Source: an uncultured Saprospiraceae bacterium
Lineage (GTDB): Bacteria; Bacteroidota; Bacteroidia; Chitinophagales; Saprospiraceae
Length of the DNA stretch: 64,000 nt
Direction of reading: 5' to 3'
Assembly (NCBI GenBank): GCA_937921595.1
Contig: CAKZTD010000091.1
Span: forward strand, 1 to 64,000
Positions 34,199-42,277 of this stretch are shown piece after piece. The first letter of the stretch is position 1. Every line of letters begins with the position of its first letter. The notes under the pieces were generated by a model. That model had not been told where the DNA came from. It saw only the letters and a program-made list of their open reading frames with translations, and searched no databases. The translations under genes were made by a program, and so were the position numbers.

Positions 34199-35724
34199 TG
34201 CCAAAGAAAACTATTCTGCAGGCACTGTTTGAAGAAGCTACCATCGGCATCCTGGTTGCTAATCAAGAAGGTGTGATTATAGAACACAATCCATATATAG
34301 AAAAGCTTTTTGGTTATAACGACTTAGAGCTAAAGGATAAAAATATAGAAGAATTATTACCCGAATCTTTTCGAACTCGACATGTTCAACACAGAACGAG
34401 CTTCCACAAAAAACCAGCTCCCCGAGCGATGGGAGCTAATTTGGAATTGTTTGGTCAAAAAAAAGACGGTACTCAATTTCCTATTGAAATAAGTCTCAGT
34501 CATATGACTTTCCATGGAGAACCTTATGCAATCGCTTACATCAATGATGTTACTAATTTAGTAGAAGCAAAAAAGATCAGTGATGATATTTCAAAAATTG
34601 TAGAAGAATCTCTAAATGAAATTTATATTTTCCACGCAGAAACATTGAAGTTCATTCAGGTCAATAAAGGAGCAAGACAAAACATGGGTTACAGCCTAGA
34701 GGAACTACAACAGATAACACCTGTTGATATAAAACCTGATTTTGATCTAGATCAGTTTACTCAAACAATTGCTCCTCTTTTAAATGGAGAAGAAGATAAA
34801 CTTCTTTTTGAAACCGTCCATCAGCGGAAAGATCAAACCACTTATCCGGTAGAAGTTCATTTACAATATTCCCGACTGGGCAATCAACCTGTTTTTGTTG
34901 CCATTATTATAAATATCAATCAACAGAAAAACTACGAAAAACACCTCATTGACTACTCTGAAGAATTAGAGGAAAAAGTAAAAGAACGAACAAAGCAACT
35001 AGAGGAAAACAGAGCGCAAATTGAACTCGCTTTTTATAAAGAAAAAGAGTTAAGCGAATTAAAATCTCGGTTCGTTTCCATGGCTTCTCATGAGTTTCGA
35101 ACACCATTAAGCTCTATTCTATCTTCTGCTGATCTAATTAGTAGATATGAAAAAACAGAACAACAGGACAAACGGATGAAGCATGTCCAACGCATTAAAT
35201 CTTCCGTTGATAATCTTACATCAATTCTAAACGATCTCCTTTCTTTGGAAAAACTGGAATCCGGGAAAATCACTTCTAGCATAGCTGAAGTAGATTTTCA
35301 AGATTTCTCATCCGTCTTGCTAGATGAAGTAAATTTACTAACTACAGACGAACAACAAATCACCTATAAACATTCCGGAAAAGGCATTGTGAAAATCGAT
35401 CAACATCTTGTCAAAAACATCTTGCTGAATTTACTGTCAAACGCAGTAAAGTATTCTCCTAACGGAACCGATGTAGAGCTAAGTTCTGAATGTAATGATG
35501 ATATTCTAAAAATAGAGGTTAAAGATTATGGAATGGGAATTCCGCATGAAGATCAAGAGCATATGTTCTCTCGTTTTTTCCGAGCAACCAACGCTACCTC
35601 CATCCAAGGCACTGGCCTCGGACTTACCATCGTCAAACGATACCTTGACTTAATGAATGGAAGCATAAGTTTTGAAAGCAAAGAAAATGAAGGGACTACT
35701 TTTAGTGTGGAGATTCCTCAGTGA
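34198..35724 (+). CDS. PAS-PAS sensor histidine kinase
   Basis: A 508-aa soluble kinase with no membrane segment. PAS 1 (about 8-125; LFEEATIGILVANQEGVIIEHNPYIEKLFGY), PAS 2 (about 140-245; IFHAETLKFIQVNKGARQNMGYSLEEL), a coiled-coil linker (EELEEKVKERTKQLEENRAQI), HisKA with SMASHEFRTPLSSIL and a HATPase (NLLSNAVKYSPNG, DYGMGIPHEDQEHMFSRFFR, GTGLGLTIV). PAS domains in soluble kinases often sense redox state, oxygen or small ligands; no haem- or flavin-binding residues can be assigned by eye. The adjacent receiver is the probable partner. Its position within the stress cluster suggests a second layer of signalling. Confidence 0.92.
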   Translation: MPKKTILQALFEEATIGILVANQEGVIIEHNPYIEKLFGYNDLELKDKNIEELLPESFRTRHVQHRTSFHKKPAPRAMGANLELFGQKKDGTQFPIEISLSHMTFHGEPYAIAYINDVTNLVEAKKISDDISKIVEESLNEIYIFHAETLKFIQVNKGARQNMGYSLEELQQITPVDIKPDFDLDQFTQTIAPLLNGEEDKLLFETVHQRKDQTTYPVEVHLQYSRLGNQPVFVAIIININQQKNYEKHLIDYSEELEEKVKERTKQLEENRAQIELAFYKEKELSELKSRFVSMASHEFRTPLSSILSSADLISRYEKTEQQDKRMKHVQRIKSSVDNLTSILNDLLSLEKLESGKITSSIAEVDFQDFSSVLLDEVNLLTTDEQQITYKHSGKGIVKIDQHLVKNILLNLLSNAVKYSPNGTDVELSSECNDDILKIEVKDYGMGIPHEDQEHMFSRFFRATNATSIQGTGLGLTIVKRYLDLMNGSISFESKENEGTTFSVEIPQ

Positions 35725-35757
35725 GATTTTTAAAAGAGACTGAACTCTCGAATCTAA

Positions 35758-35805
35758 TACAAAAACGTTATTCGGTTTTCTTTGCAAAGAACTCCGAATA
35801 ACGTT
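35758..35805 (-). terminator. Terminator of the barrel protein gene (possibly bidirectional)
   Basis: 12-bp perfect stem AACGTTATTCGG / CCGAATAACGTT with an 18-nt loop. On the minus strand it continues as TTTTTG, 25 nt past the barrel-protein stop. It also lies just after the kinase stop on the plus strand. Confidence 0.8.
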
Positions 35806-35829
35806 AATCGAAATTAATCAAGATTATAT

Positions 35830-36549
35830 TTAAAAAGGAAATGCAACACCAGCAGTTACACTGATTCCTCGGTTTGTAAATTTATCCGGATAAGGACTTG
35901 GATCTTTTTCATAAGTAACCGCATCATTAAAATCCATATTGTACCTTGCATCGATCACAAAATCTCCAAAGATCGCATCTATCGTCAGACCAACTCCTGC
36001 AACAGCGCTAAAATCCCAACGATTATCTACAGTACCATTTGCACCATACTCATCATCCCATTCTACATTCTCTTTAAAATCTCCTTTTTCTATTGGATCT
36101 TCCGTACCTAACTTGGCATTCTTGCCAATGTATTTTTTAGTCGTTGCATAACCAATACTTGGTCCTAGAAAGACATTAAAACTTACTACTTCTGCAGCAG
36201 CGATATCTACACGAGCAAGTACCGGAATTTCGAAATAATTTGTTCGATAAACCATTTTGACTTCCATATCATCAGCTGAGGTCATTTCGGATTGAATCCC
36301 TTTTTGAATCCACTGCAATTCTGGTTGAATAGAAAAAGTATGGGTAACCGGAAGATTTAGAAACAAAGCAACATTAGCACCTACAGTGTAATCTTTTTCC
36401 ATCTCTGTCGAAGCATATTCAAAAGGGTTTTCACTCATCGTTGCTACATTAACACCAGCTCTGACACCTAGTTTGGAGGTTTGTGCATACACCTGATTCG
36501 CAAGTACTAAGACGATAAACAAACAGGTGACTTTAATTAATTTTTTCAT
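35830..36549 (-). CDS. Outer-membrane beta-barrel protein (PorT/OmpW-like)
   Basis: Start taken at 36549 (MKKLIKVTCLFIVLVLANQVYAQ), three codons inside the longest frame, giving a canonical signal peptide and 239 aa. The mature part is an eight-strand-type barrel: KLGVRAGVNVATMSENPF, SIQPELQWIQKGI, YFEIPVLARVDIA, FNVFLGPSIGYATTKK, and a terminal strand ISVTAGVAFPF. This is the outer-membrane beta-barrel type often annotated as PorT-like. It is controlled by its own dyad pair at 36672-36707. In E. coli the small barrel OmpW is FNR-regulated, but homology to it is not claimed here. Confidence 0.82.
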   Translation of the reverse strand: MKKLIKVTCLFIVLVLANQVYAQTSKLGVRAGVNVATMSENPFEYASTEMEKDYTVGANVALFLNLPVTHTFSIQPELQWIQKGIQSEMTSADDMEVKMVYRTNYFEIPVLARVDIAAAEVVSFNVFLGPSIGYATTKKYIGKNAKLGTEDPIEKGDFKENVEWDDEYGANGTVDNRWDFSAVAGVGLTIDAIFGDFVIDARYNMDFNDAVTYEKDPSPYPDKFTNRGISVTAGVAFPF

Positions 36550-36641
36550 AATGGTCAATTTTAAATGAGGTAATTAAAACCTGTCCAAATTTTGTTTTTT
36601 GATGGCGAAAGAGCCAATTTCGACAGGTTCTATTTTCTCTT

Positions 36642-36707
36642 CAAATATAGAAACAAACCATTCTCACTCATATGTTTTAGGTCAATTGGCAATTTGAATT
36701 TTATCAA
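36642..36707 (-). promoter_or_regulatory. Tandem FNR-type operator and -7 element for barrel protein gene
   Basis: Written on the plus strand: proximal ATGTTttagGTCAA (36672-36685) and distal TTGAAttttATCAA (36694-36707), 22 bp apart. The leftward -7 element is an exact TAtaTTTG (36649-36642), 36.5 bp from the proximal centre. Confidence 0.75.
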
Positions 36708-36800
36708 TTACTCTGAAAGACATCTAAAACTAACCGAAAAGACTTTATAATTTCGCCCTTCCGAACGGTAGATATGCGTACATTCACCTATGTTATAAAC

Positions 36801-36848
36801 AAAAAAAAGGATAGCAAAACAGAATGAAATTTCTATTTAGCTATCCTT
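36801..36848 (-). terminator. Hairpin with long T-run on the minus strand
   Basis: 9-bp stem AAGGATAGC / GCTATCCTT, 24-nt loop, followed on the minus strand by eight T. The nearest upstream leftward gene is the AraC regulator, about 300 nt away. Confidence 0.65.
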
Positions 36849-36849
36849 A

Positions 36850-37153
36850 ATCTCCCTTTTGTTAAATCTAAAAGACTCTTTTAATTACTCTCTTTATAAT
36901 TACTCTCTCAATAATTACAACACTAGCCTTTTAGAATAAAACTAAAAAACATCCACACACTATGATTAGCGAATGTTTCCTTAACAAAGAACGACTAAAG
37001 ACATCAACTATTCGCAACATTTTCGGAAGAAAAAACAGCCTGATCAGAAGTATTTAAATTTATAATAAAATCAAATCTGACTTCTATCACTTCAATCCAC
37101 CATACACTTTTGTAGATCAATTTAAAAATGAGCAAAGGAATCTATCATCTATA
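36850..37153. other. Long 3' region of the AraC gene, no supported gene
   Basis: About 300 bp between the AraC-family stop and the terminator at 36801-36848. A 31-codon ATG ORF at 36962 (plus strand) has no promoter or recognisable features. The stretch may be a long 3' UTR or an undetected small RNA. Confidence 0.4.
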
Positions 37154-38194
37154 TTAATGTTTATTTTTATTCATAAACTCCTTAGGTAGCAAGCCATATT
37201 TCTCTTTGAAACGACGAGCAAAATGACTCTGATTAGCATACCCGATATGCTCGGAGACTTCCCTGACCGTCAGAGCGCCAGTTACTAATAACTGGCGAGC
37301 TTTTTCCAGACGTTCCTCTAGCAAATACGCTGCAATCGTTTTATTAAAAATGCTTTTAAAACCGGTTTTTAATTTCTGCTGATTAATCCCCACTTTTTTA
37401 GCAAGCTCCGGAATCGTAATGTTTTTCGAGATATCTTTAACCAAGAAATCTCTCGCTTTTAGTATTAATTCCTGATCCTTCTTTTTCAGTAAACTTCGCC
37501 TCGATGGAAACTCAAAATCTTCTTCGTACCTTTTGATGCTCAGATAAAACAACTCAAGCACTTTACTTTCCATAAACAAGGAACGAATCATCCCTTTTTT
37601 ATCAGTACGCTCCATACTCTCGATGCAATCAATAAGTCCTACATCATAATTGCTGCGATAAAAGAATGTTTCTTTAGCTTTTAAATCCAAAAAGGCATTA
37701 GCCAAAGGTGTCGGCAAAGATGGAAGTTCATCTTCTATCCGATGAAAATATTTTTTACGATTAACTTGTAACAGCGTCAGCGACAACTGTGTCTGAGCAG
37801 GATAATAAAATAACTCATTATGTTGACTTGGATTAGCAGTGATACTTCCCGTGTGTTCCTCCAGAGTACAGCTCAATTTTCTATTATAAAAAACATGGCG
37901 AATATTTCCTTTCACACAATAACTCACCCTTAACGGTTGCTCTTTCGATGCTAAAAAAACGATATTCAAATCTTCTTTTAAAAATGCATTAAACATCAGC
38001 ATACTTACTCCATCATACTCAAAACTATAAATACTTCCTTTGCCAAATTTGGCAGGGATTTTTAATTCACATTCTGCATAGTCATGTATGACCTTCGTTT
38101 TCATTTTTTTTGCCAAACGATCTAATAACTCTGACGTATCTTTTGATGAGGTTTGAATTTCCATATCTTGAAATTTTAGGTAGTGTTCCTTCAA
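37154..38194 (-). CDS. AraC family transcriptional regulator
   Basis: A 346-aa regulator. The N-terminal ~240 residues form an unidentified sensor region (LNIVFLASKEQPLRVSYCVKGNIRHVF and QLSLTLLQVNRKKYFHRIEDELP). The C-terminal ~100 residues are two AraC helix-turn-helix motifs: ITIPELAKKVGINQQKLKTGFKSIF and LTVREVSEHIGYANQSHFARRFKEKYGLLPKEF. The family usually activates nearby genes in response to a small ligand or surface signal. No dyad pair precedes the gene, so it is not obviously part of the regulon around it. Its target may be the cardiolipin-synthase or barrel genes beside it, but that is a guess. Confidence 0.9.
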   Translation of the reverse strand: MKEHYLKFQDMEIQTSSKDTSELLDRLAKKMKTKVIHDYAECELKIPAKFGKGSIYSFEYDGVSMLMFNAFLKEDLNIVFLASKEQPLRVSYCVKGNIRHVFYNRKLSCTLEEHTGSITANPSQHNELFYYPAQTQLSLTLLQVNRKKYFHRIEDELPSLPTPLANAFLDLKAKETFFYRSNYDVGLIDCIESMERTDKKGMIRSLFMESKVLELFYLSIKRYEEDFEFPSRRSLLKKKDQELILKARDFLVKDISKNITIPELAKKVGINQQKLKTGFKSIFNKTIAAYLLEERLEKARQLLVTGALTVREVSEHIGYANQSHFARRFKEKYGLLPKEFMNKNKH

Positions 38195-38210
38195 ATGTTG
38201 ATGTTCTGAG

Positions 38211-38249
38211 AAACCTCCAGGATTTTACTCAAAGTAATTCCAGAGGTTT
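38211..38249 (-). terminator. Hairpin after cardiolipin synthase gene
   Basis: Arms AAACCTC and GAGGTTT flank a partly paired interior (GGATT/AATTCC). It lies 50 nt past the cardiolipin synthase stop. There is no T-run, so termination is uncertain. Confidence 0.35.
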
Positions 38250-38297
38250 TATCCATCGTGTCAACACATAGAACAGCACTACCAAATTTTAAACCTA

Positions 38298-39740
38298 TTA
38301 CAGCAAAGGGCTTAATAGTTTTGCAGTTGATTCTTTTAACCTTTCCTGCTTTGGCCGCATTTTAAATGCACCATAAAGTACTGGCTCAGAATCCGACTGA
38401 TCAATCGCAAATTGCAATTTTAATTCTTTGCAAATTGCTTCGTCATAGATCAAAGCATTGACTTCAAAATTATTATCAAAACTTCTTTCATCGACATTAG
38501 CTGTTCCGATACTCGCTACCAAATCATCAGAAACCAAAACTTTACTATGCATAAACCCTTTTTTATAAAAATAAATTTTCACTCCTGATTTCAACAATTC
38601 TTCAACATAAGCCCTTGTACTCCATTTCAATATACTAGAATCTGAATCTTCTGGTAAAATAATCCGGACATCCACTCCACTTAGTGCAGCGATCTTGAGG
38701 GCAAACATAATTTTTTCTCCTGGTACGAAATACGGTGTCCATATATAAACATATTTTTCAGCATTTGAAATCAAGGAAAAATACTCCTGCTGAATACTCG
38801 AATAATCAGAGTCCGGTCCACTGGTTACAATCTGAACGGGAACCCCTTCTTCTTTTTCAATATGTTCAAAATTTTCCTTCTCAAAAAGATATTCTCCACT
38901 AACAAAATACCAATCGGTTAAAAAAACCATACACAAATTATATACAGCGTTTCCTACAATACGAAGGTGAGTATCTCTCCAATAATTTTCGCTATTTTCT
39001 TTTTCGAGGTAATTATCCGTCACATTAAGTCCTCCAGTAAAAGCAATTTTCCCATCGACAATAATAATTTTTCGATGGTTTCTAAAATTCACTTTATTGG
39101 CATACTTACCTAAATGAACAGGCATAAAAGGAACAATCTGAATACCCATCATTTTGACTTCCTCAACAAAACCTTTACTCAATTTCCAACTCCCAACCGC
39201 ATCATAAATAATCCGAATCTTCAATCCTGCTTTAGCTTTTTCACTCAATACCTTAATAAATTTATTTAGCAAAACCCCTTCTTCGATTTTATAATACTGA
39301 ATATGAATATAATCTTGTGCAGTTTCCAATGCAGCAAAAATAGAATCAAATGTAGCTGATCCATCATTCAAAACTTCTACTTGATTACCTCCGCTTAGAT
39401 TAGCCTTACTATTATTTAAAAGTAACTTTATCAGTCGTTCTTTTTTTTGAACAGGAGCCAACTCGAAAAGCTTAAGCTTATCTAAATTATGAAAAATATG
39501 ATTCGCATGCTTTTCATAAATATCATGATCTTTACTCTTTTTGATTTTAAACATCTTATTCTTCCTATAATTTTTTCCAAAAAAAAAATAAAAGACTAAG
39601 CCAATCAATGGAACGAATAAAATAAACATAAGCCAAGTCAATGTAGTAGAAGGTGCTTTATTTTCTAAAATCATTGTAATGGTCACTGATATTAAAAAAA
39701 TCAGGTACGCAATAGTTATGGTAATTACTATCCACATCAT
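38298..39740 (-). CDS. cls: Cardiolipin synthase (phospholipase D family)
   Basis: Start placed at 39740 (MMWIVITITIAYLIFLI). The frame extends 28 codons upstream, but those codons contain the -7 region and abut a perfect operator dyad, so they are leader. The 480-aa product has two N-terminal transmembrane helices (1-22, 32-50), a PLDc N-terminal segment, and two HKD motifs: NHRKIIIVDGKIAFTGG and MHSKVLVSDDLVASIGTANVDERSF. It joins two phosphatidylglycerols (or PG and PE) to cardiolipin in the inner membrane. Placing a cardiolipin synthase under stress control is consistent with membrane remodelling in low oxygen or stationary phase. Confidence 0.9.
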   Translation of the reverse strand: MMWIVITITIAYLIFLISVTITMILENKAPSTTLTWLMFILFVPLIGLVFYFFFGKNYRKNKMFKIKKSKDHDIYEKHANHIFHNLDKLKLFELAPVQKKERLIKLLLNNSKANLSGGNQVEVLNDGSATFDSIFAALETAQDYIHIQYYKIEEGVLLNKFIKVLSEKAKAGLKIRIIYDAVGSWKLSKGFVEEVKMMGIQIVPFMPVHLGKYANKVNFRNHRKIIIVDGKIAFTGGLNVTDNYLEKENSENYWRDTHLRIVGNAVYNLCMVFLTDWYFVSGEYLFEKENFEHIEKEEGVPVQIVTSGPDSDYSSIQQEYFSLISNAEKYVYIWTPYFVPGEKIMFALKIAALSGVDVRIILPEDSDSSILKWSTRAYVEELLKSGVKIYFYKKGFMHSKVLVSDDLVASIGTANVDERSFDNNFEVNALIYDEAICKELKLQFAIDQSDSEPVLYGAFKMRPKQERLKESTAKLLSPLL

Positions 39741-39765
39741 CTCTAATTTTTCAAAAAAACTGAAT

Positions 39766-39831
39766 GTTTTCTGCTGACGATGGTCAGCTTCAAAATTGAT
39801 TAAAATCAATACTCTACTTAACAAAAATTAA
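39766..39831 (-). promoter_or_regulatory. Tandem FNR-type operator for cardiolipin synthase
   Basis: Perfect dyad TTGATtaaaATCAA (39796-39809), with TTAACaaaaATTAA (39818-39831) 22 bp away. The leftward -7 at the expected place (39773-39766, TCagTTTT) is a poor match. These dyads might also serve the rightward repeat unit. Confidence 0.65.
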
Positions 39832-40397
39832 CAATACAACTGAAAGAGTCATGTCGCTCTATACAGGCAGAAACCATTCGCTTAAAACATTTTTAGGAAC
39901 ACCTTATCCCAACTGTTCCCAAAACATTATATTGATCATTGGAGTCGTGATATTAGCCCTAGAAATACTAATTATATTTAATATAATATCGTGATTGAAA
40001 TACTTGAAGAGAACACTCAAATTGTGTTTAAATCCCGTCAAAAACAGAAACGAGAATCCCCTCGAAAGAAGATTCCCGTTTCATTTTACAACATCCGAAA
40101 ATACTGTAAAATCTCAAATCAAGAATAACAAACCTTCATCATCTTAAGAATTGTAAACAACCAAAAGAATAAGAATCTGACTTCACCAACTTTTACTTTT
40201 TTCCGACCCTGATTCCGAAGAACTAGCATCTTCCAAAAGACACATCAATGATGCCTGACAGCAATCCTGTCTGATTTTTTCTTGATTTAATTTTTTCAAA
40301 GGAATTGATATTTAATTTACTGAAGGAAAACACTTTGGAGAGGTCAGATTTACACTAAAAAACTATTAAAAAAAATGTCAATCCCTTTGATTTTTTA

Positions 40398-40423
40398 GGC
40401 TAACTTTTTAGCTATTTTTTTTT
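40398..40423 (+). terminator. Terminator-like hairpin at end of repeat copy 1
   Basis: GGCTA / TAGCT-type 5-bp stem (one G-U) followed by TATTTTTTTTT. The equivalent hairpin in copy 2 has A-T in place of G-C at one stem position, so pairing is kept. Confidence 0.6.
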
Positions 40424-40476
40424 AGTTCTAGCTTTATATATTGTTTCAAAGATAAGCAATATCAAAGCTCTTTACA

Positions 40477-40512
40477 TTGACCACCATCAATTGGTCTATT
40501 AATCCTTATCAA
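40477..40512 (+). promoter_or_regulatory. Tandem FNR-type operator before repeat copy 2
   Basis: TTGACcaccATCAA (40477-40490) and TTAATccttATCAA (40499-40512), 22 bp apart, both 9/10 matches. A weak -7 (AAaaCTTG, 40536-40543) lies 37.5 bp from the proximal centre. Confidence 0.7.
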
Positions 40513-40548
40513 TTGCCTTGTTTTATTAATTTACAAAAACTTGACATA

Positions 40549-41104
40549 GAAAATATTCCTAGGGAACACTTTCTCCCAAGTGTTATCGAACGTCTCATAT
40601 ACAATCATTGAAATCGTAATACTAGCCTTAAGAGTAAGAATTGTCTTTAATGTGCTTCGCCTTGATTGAAATACTTGAAGAGAATATTCAAGCAGTATTT
40701 AAACCCCTTCAAAAACAGAAACGAGAATCCCCTTGAAAGAAGATTCCCGTTTCATTTTACAACATCCGAAAATACTGTAAAATCTCAAATCAAGAATAAC
40801 AAACCTTCATCATCATCTTAAGAGTTGTGAACAACCAAAAGAATAAGAATTTGACTTCACCAACATTTACTTTTTTCCGATCCTGATTCCGAAGAACTAA
40901 TATCTTCCAAAAGACACATTAACTACTGCCTAGCCGAAAACCGGCCTGATTTATTTTTCATGATTCGATATTTTTCAAAGGAATTGACTTTTTCTATATT
41001 GAAGAGAGAACGCTTGAGAGAGATTGGGAGTACGTCTGAGGAACGCTTGAAAATCTCAACTCCTTTGATTTCTTTAGACTAACTTTTTAGTCTATTTTTT
41101 TTTT
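40549..41104 (+). ncRNA. Candidate non-coding transcript from repeat copy 2
   Basis: Defined only by signals: the operator pair at 40477-40512 predicts a start near 40549, and a hairpin with ten T ends it at 41104. The interior has the conserved core shared with copy 1, including the 12-bp hairpin and CTTGAA/TTCAAG arms near 40674-40692, and no convincing ORF. Transcription is inferred. Confidence 0.45.
41076..41104 (+). terminator. Terminator at end of repeat copy 2
   Basis: 6-bp perfect stem AGACTA / TAGTCT, 6-nt loop, then A and ten T. Confidence 0.7.
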
Positions 41105-41141
41105 GATAATTCAAAGATAAAACGATTCAACACTCTATCCA

Positions 41142-41177
41142 TTGATCGCCATCATTTCGTCTATTGATCCTTATCAA
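41142..41177 (+). promoter_or_regulatory. Tandem FNR-type operator at end of repeat copy 2
   Basis: TTGATcgccATCAT (41142-41155) and perfect TTGATccttATCAA (41164-41177), 22 bp apart; positional equivalent of the pair at 40477-40512. No good -7 element lies at the expected distance. Confidence 0.75.
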
Positions 41178-41196
41178 TTGCCTTCTTTTTTTTGAC

Positions 41197-41232
41197 TTGC
41201 AAAAACTCAATGCAGGAATTGATACACATCAT
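41197..41232 (+). promoter_or_regulatory. Second tandem operator, directly before the hydrolase gene
   Basis: TTGCAaaaaCTCAA (41197-41210) and TTGATacacATCAT (41219-41232), 22 bp apart. A weak -7 (CAtaTTTa, 41256-41263) ends 37.5 bp from the proximal centre, just before the ATG at 41276. Confidence 0.6.
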
Positions 41233-41275
41233 TGAATACAAAGTAGTATTTTTTGCATATTTAAATCAAAAAGAC

Positions 41276-41920
41276 ATGCATAATACTACTGACTCCAAAG
41301 AGATAATAATTAAAACAGATTCAGTTAATTTATCAGGAATTCTTGTTGTTCCAGAATACGCAAAAGGCATTATCATTTTTGTCCACGGAAGTGGCAGCAG
41401 CCGTTATAGTCCAAGAAACCAGCAGGTCGCAAAGATCCTTCAAGAGAAAGGTTTTGCAACGCTCCTATTCGATCTACTAAGTCCGGAAGAAGATAAAATA
41501 TACGGAAATCGATTTGACATCAATCTATTAACCGGTCGATTGATAGAAGTAAGTAGCTGGATCATGCAATCTCCACAAACTACAGGATTAGCCATTGGTT
41601 TTTTTGGTGCAAGTACTGGAGCTGCTTCCGCCTTAAAAGCTGCTGCTCTTCTAGGGCCAGTCATCAAAGCGGTTGTATCAAGAGGTGGAAGACCTGATCT
41701 TGCTATGCCTTTTTTAGAAAAAGTAAACGCAGCAACTCTTCTAGTCATTGGAGAGCGAGACAAATTAGTTCTCCAATTGAATGATCAGGCTTATCAAAAC
41801 TTATTTGGAATTAAAAAAATGGAATTGATTCCTAATGCGACTCATCTATTTCCAGAAGAGGGAAAATTAGAAGAAGTAGCAGAACTAGCAGCGGAGTGGT
41901 TTCAAAAATATTTAAAATAA
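41276..41920 (+). CDS. Alpha/beta hydrolase, dienelactone-hydrolase type
   Basis: Start placed at ATG 41276 (MHNTTDSKEIIIKTDSVNLSG), because upstream in-frame codons lie in operator and promoter sequence. The 214-aa product has the oxyanion segment IIIFVHGSGSSRYSPRNQ, nucleophile elbow GFFGASTGAA (G-x-S-x-G with Ser), acid loop VIGERDKLV and catalytic His in NATHLFPEEG. It resembles the dienelactone-hydrolase-like proteins that elsewhere are fused to phosphoribosyltransferases in stress clusters; here it stands alone. Substrate unknown. Confidence 0.85.
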   Translation: MHNTTDSKEIIIKTDSVNLSGILVVPEYAKGIIIFVHGSGSSRYSPRNQQVAKILQEKGFATLLFDLLSPEEDKIYGNRFDINLLTGRLIEVSSWIMQSPQTTGLAIGFFGASTGAASALKAAALLGPVIKAVVSRGGRPDLAMPFLEKVNAATLLVIGERDKLVLQLNDQAYQNLFGIKKMELIPNATHLFPEEGKLEEVAELAAEWFQKYLK

Positions 41921-41957
41921 TAGGATCGATAATTATACTTTAGAGAATCAACGATAA

Positions 41958-42251
41958 TTATCCCTTCGCCTTCCAGCGTTTCAAATTTGGAATACCTCTA
42001 GTCATAAAACCAGCCAAAAAACTAGGAAACCCCATCTCCTTAAATTTCCTTTTCGCTCTTTCTTTCATCCCATCGACAGTCAAAGATTCTTCTCTAAATC
42101 GTCCACCTTCGAAACAATAACTACAGTACATTTCATTTTTTGAACCGTCTATATTGGTACCACCTTTTTTCGGGTCTTTACTCATTTGCATTCCACAACT
42201 TTGACAATATTTGTGTTGTTGATCTCCTGTATTTATAACTATATTCGACAT
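41958..42251 (-). CDS. Putative zinc-ribbon protein
   Basis: The longer frame starts at 42281 (overlapping the transporter stop by 4 nt); I prefer the internal ATG at 42251 (MSNIVINTGDQQHKYCQSCG), giving 97 aa. Two CxxC pairs (YCQSCGMQM and YCSYCFEGG) form a zinc ribbon of the kind called putative zinc ribbon domain. The C-terminal half is helical and basic (MKERAKRKFKEMGFPSFLAGF). It ends the leftward operon 2TM protein - formate/nitrite transporter - zinc ribbon. Likely cytoplasmic; role unknown. Confidence 0.82.
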   Translation of the reverse strand: MSNIVINTGDQQHKYCQSCGMQMSKDPKKGGTNIDGSKNEMYCSYCFEGGRFREESLTVDGMKERAKRKFKEMGFPSFLAGFMTRGIPNLKRWKAKG

Positions 42252-42277
42252 AAGGATTTTCTTTTTTAAAAAATCAT

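Larger units (their letters stand above)
39893..40557 (+). repeat. Tandem repeat unit, copy 1 (non-coding, ~665 bp)
   Basis: First copy of a direct repeat with period about 665-671 bp. It begins near aggaacacc and ends in an operator pair (40477-40512). The core 40040-40250 is almost identical to copy 2: by eye about eight substitutions and one 3-nt insertion in roughly 200 nt. It contains a near-perfect 12-bp hairpin (GAAACGAGAATC / GATTCCCGTTTC, 40047-40082) and a terminator-like hairpin at 40398-40423. No ORF of note. Confidence 0.85.
40558..41224 (+). repeat. Tandem repeat unit, copy 2 (non-coding, ~665 bp)
   Basis: Second copy; see copy 1. It starts at ctagggaacac and keeps the same order: leader, hairpin core (40701-40920), diverged middle, terminator hairpin (41076-41104), operator pair (41142-41177). 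It runs into the promoter of the hydrolase gene. Confidence 0.85.

Noticed and set aside
36962-37057. 31-codon plus-strand ORF in the gap after the AraC gene
   Set aside because: No promoter, ribosome-binding site or protein-like composition.
38195-38297. Operator pair before the AraC-family gene
   Set aside because: No dyads were found and the nearest CAAA-type -7 overlaps the start codon.
39741-39824. 28-codon N-terminal extension of cardiolipin synthase
   Set aside because: It covers the -7 region and a perfect operator dyad; the sequence is not membrane- or signal-like.
41192-41275. 28-codon extension of the alpha/beta hydrolase
   Set aside because: It overlaps operator dyads and the -7 element.
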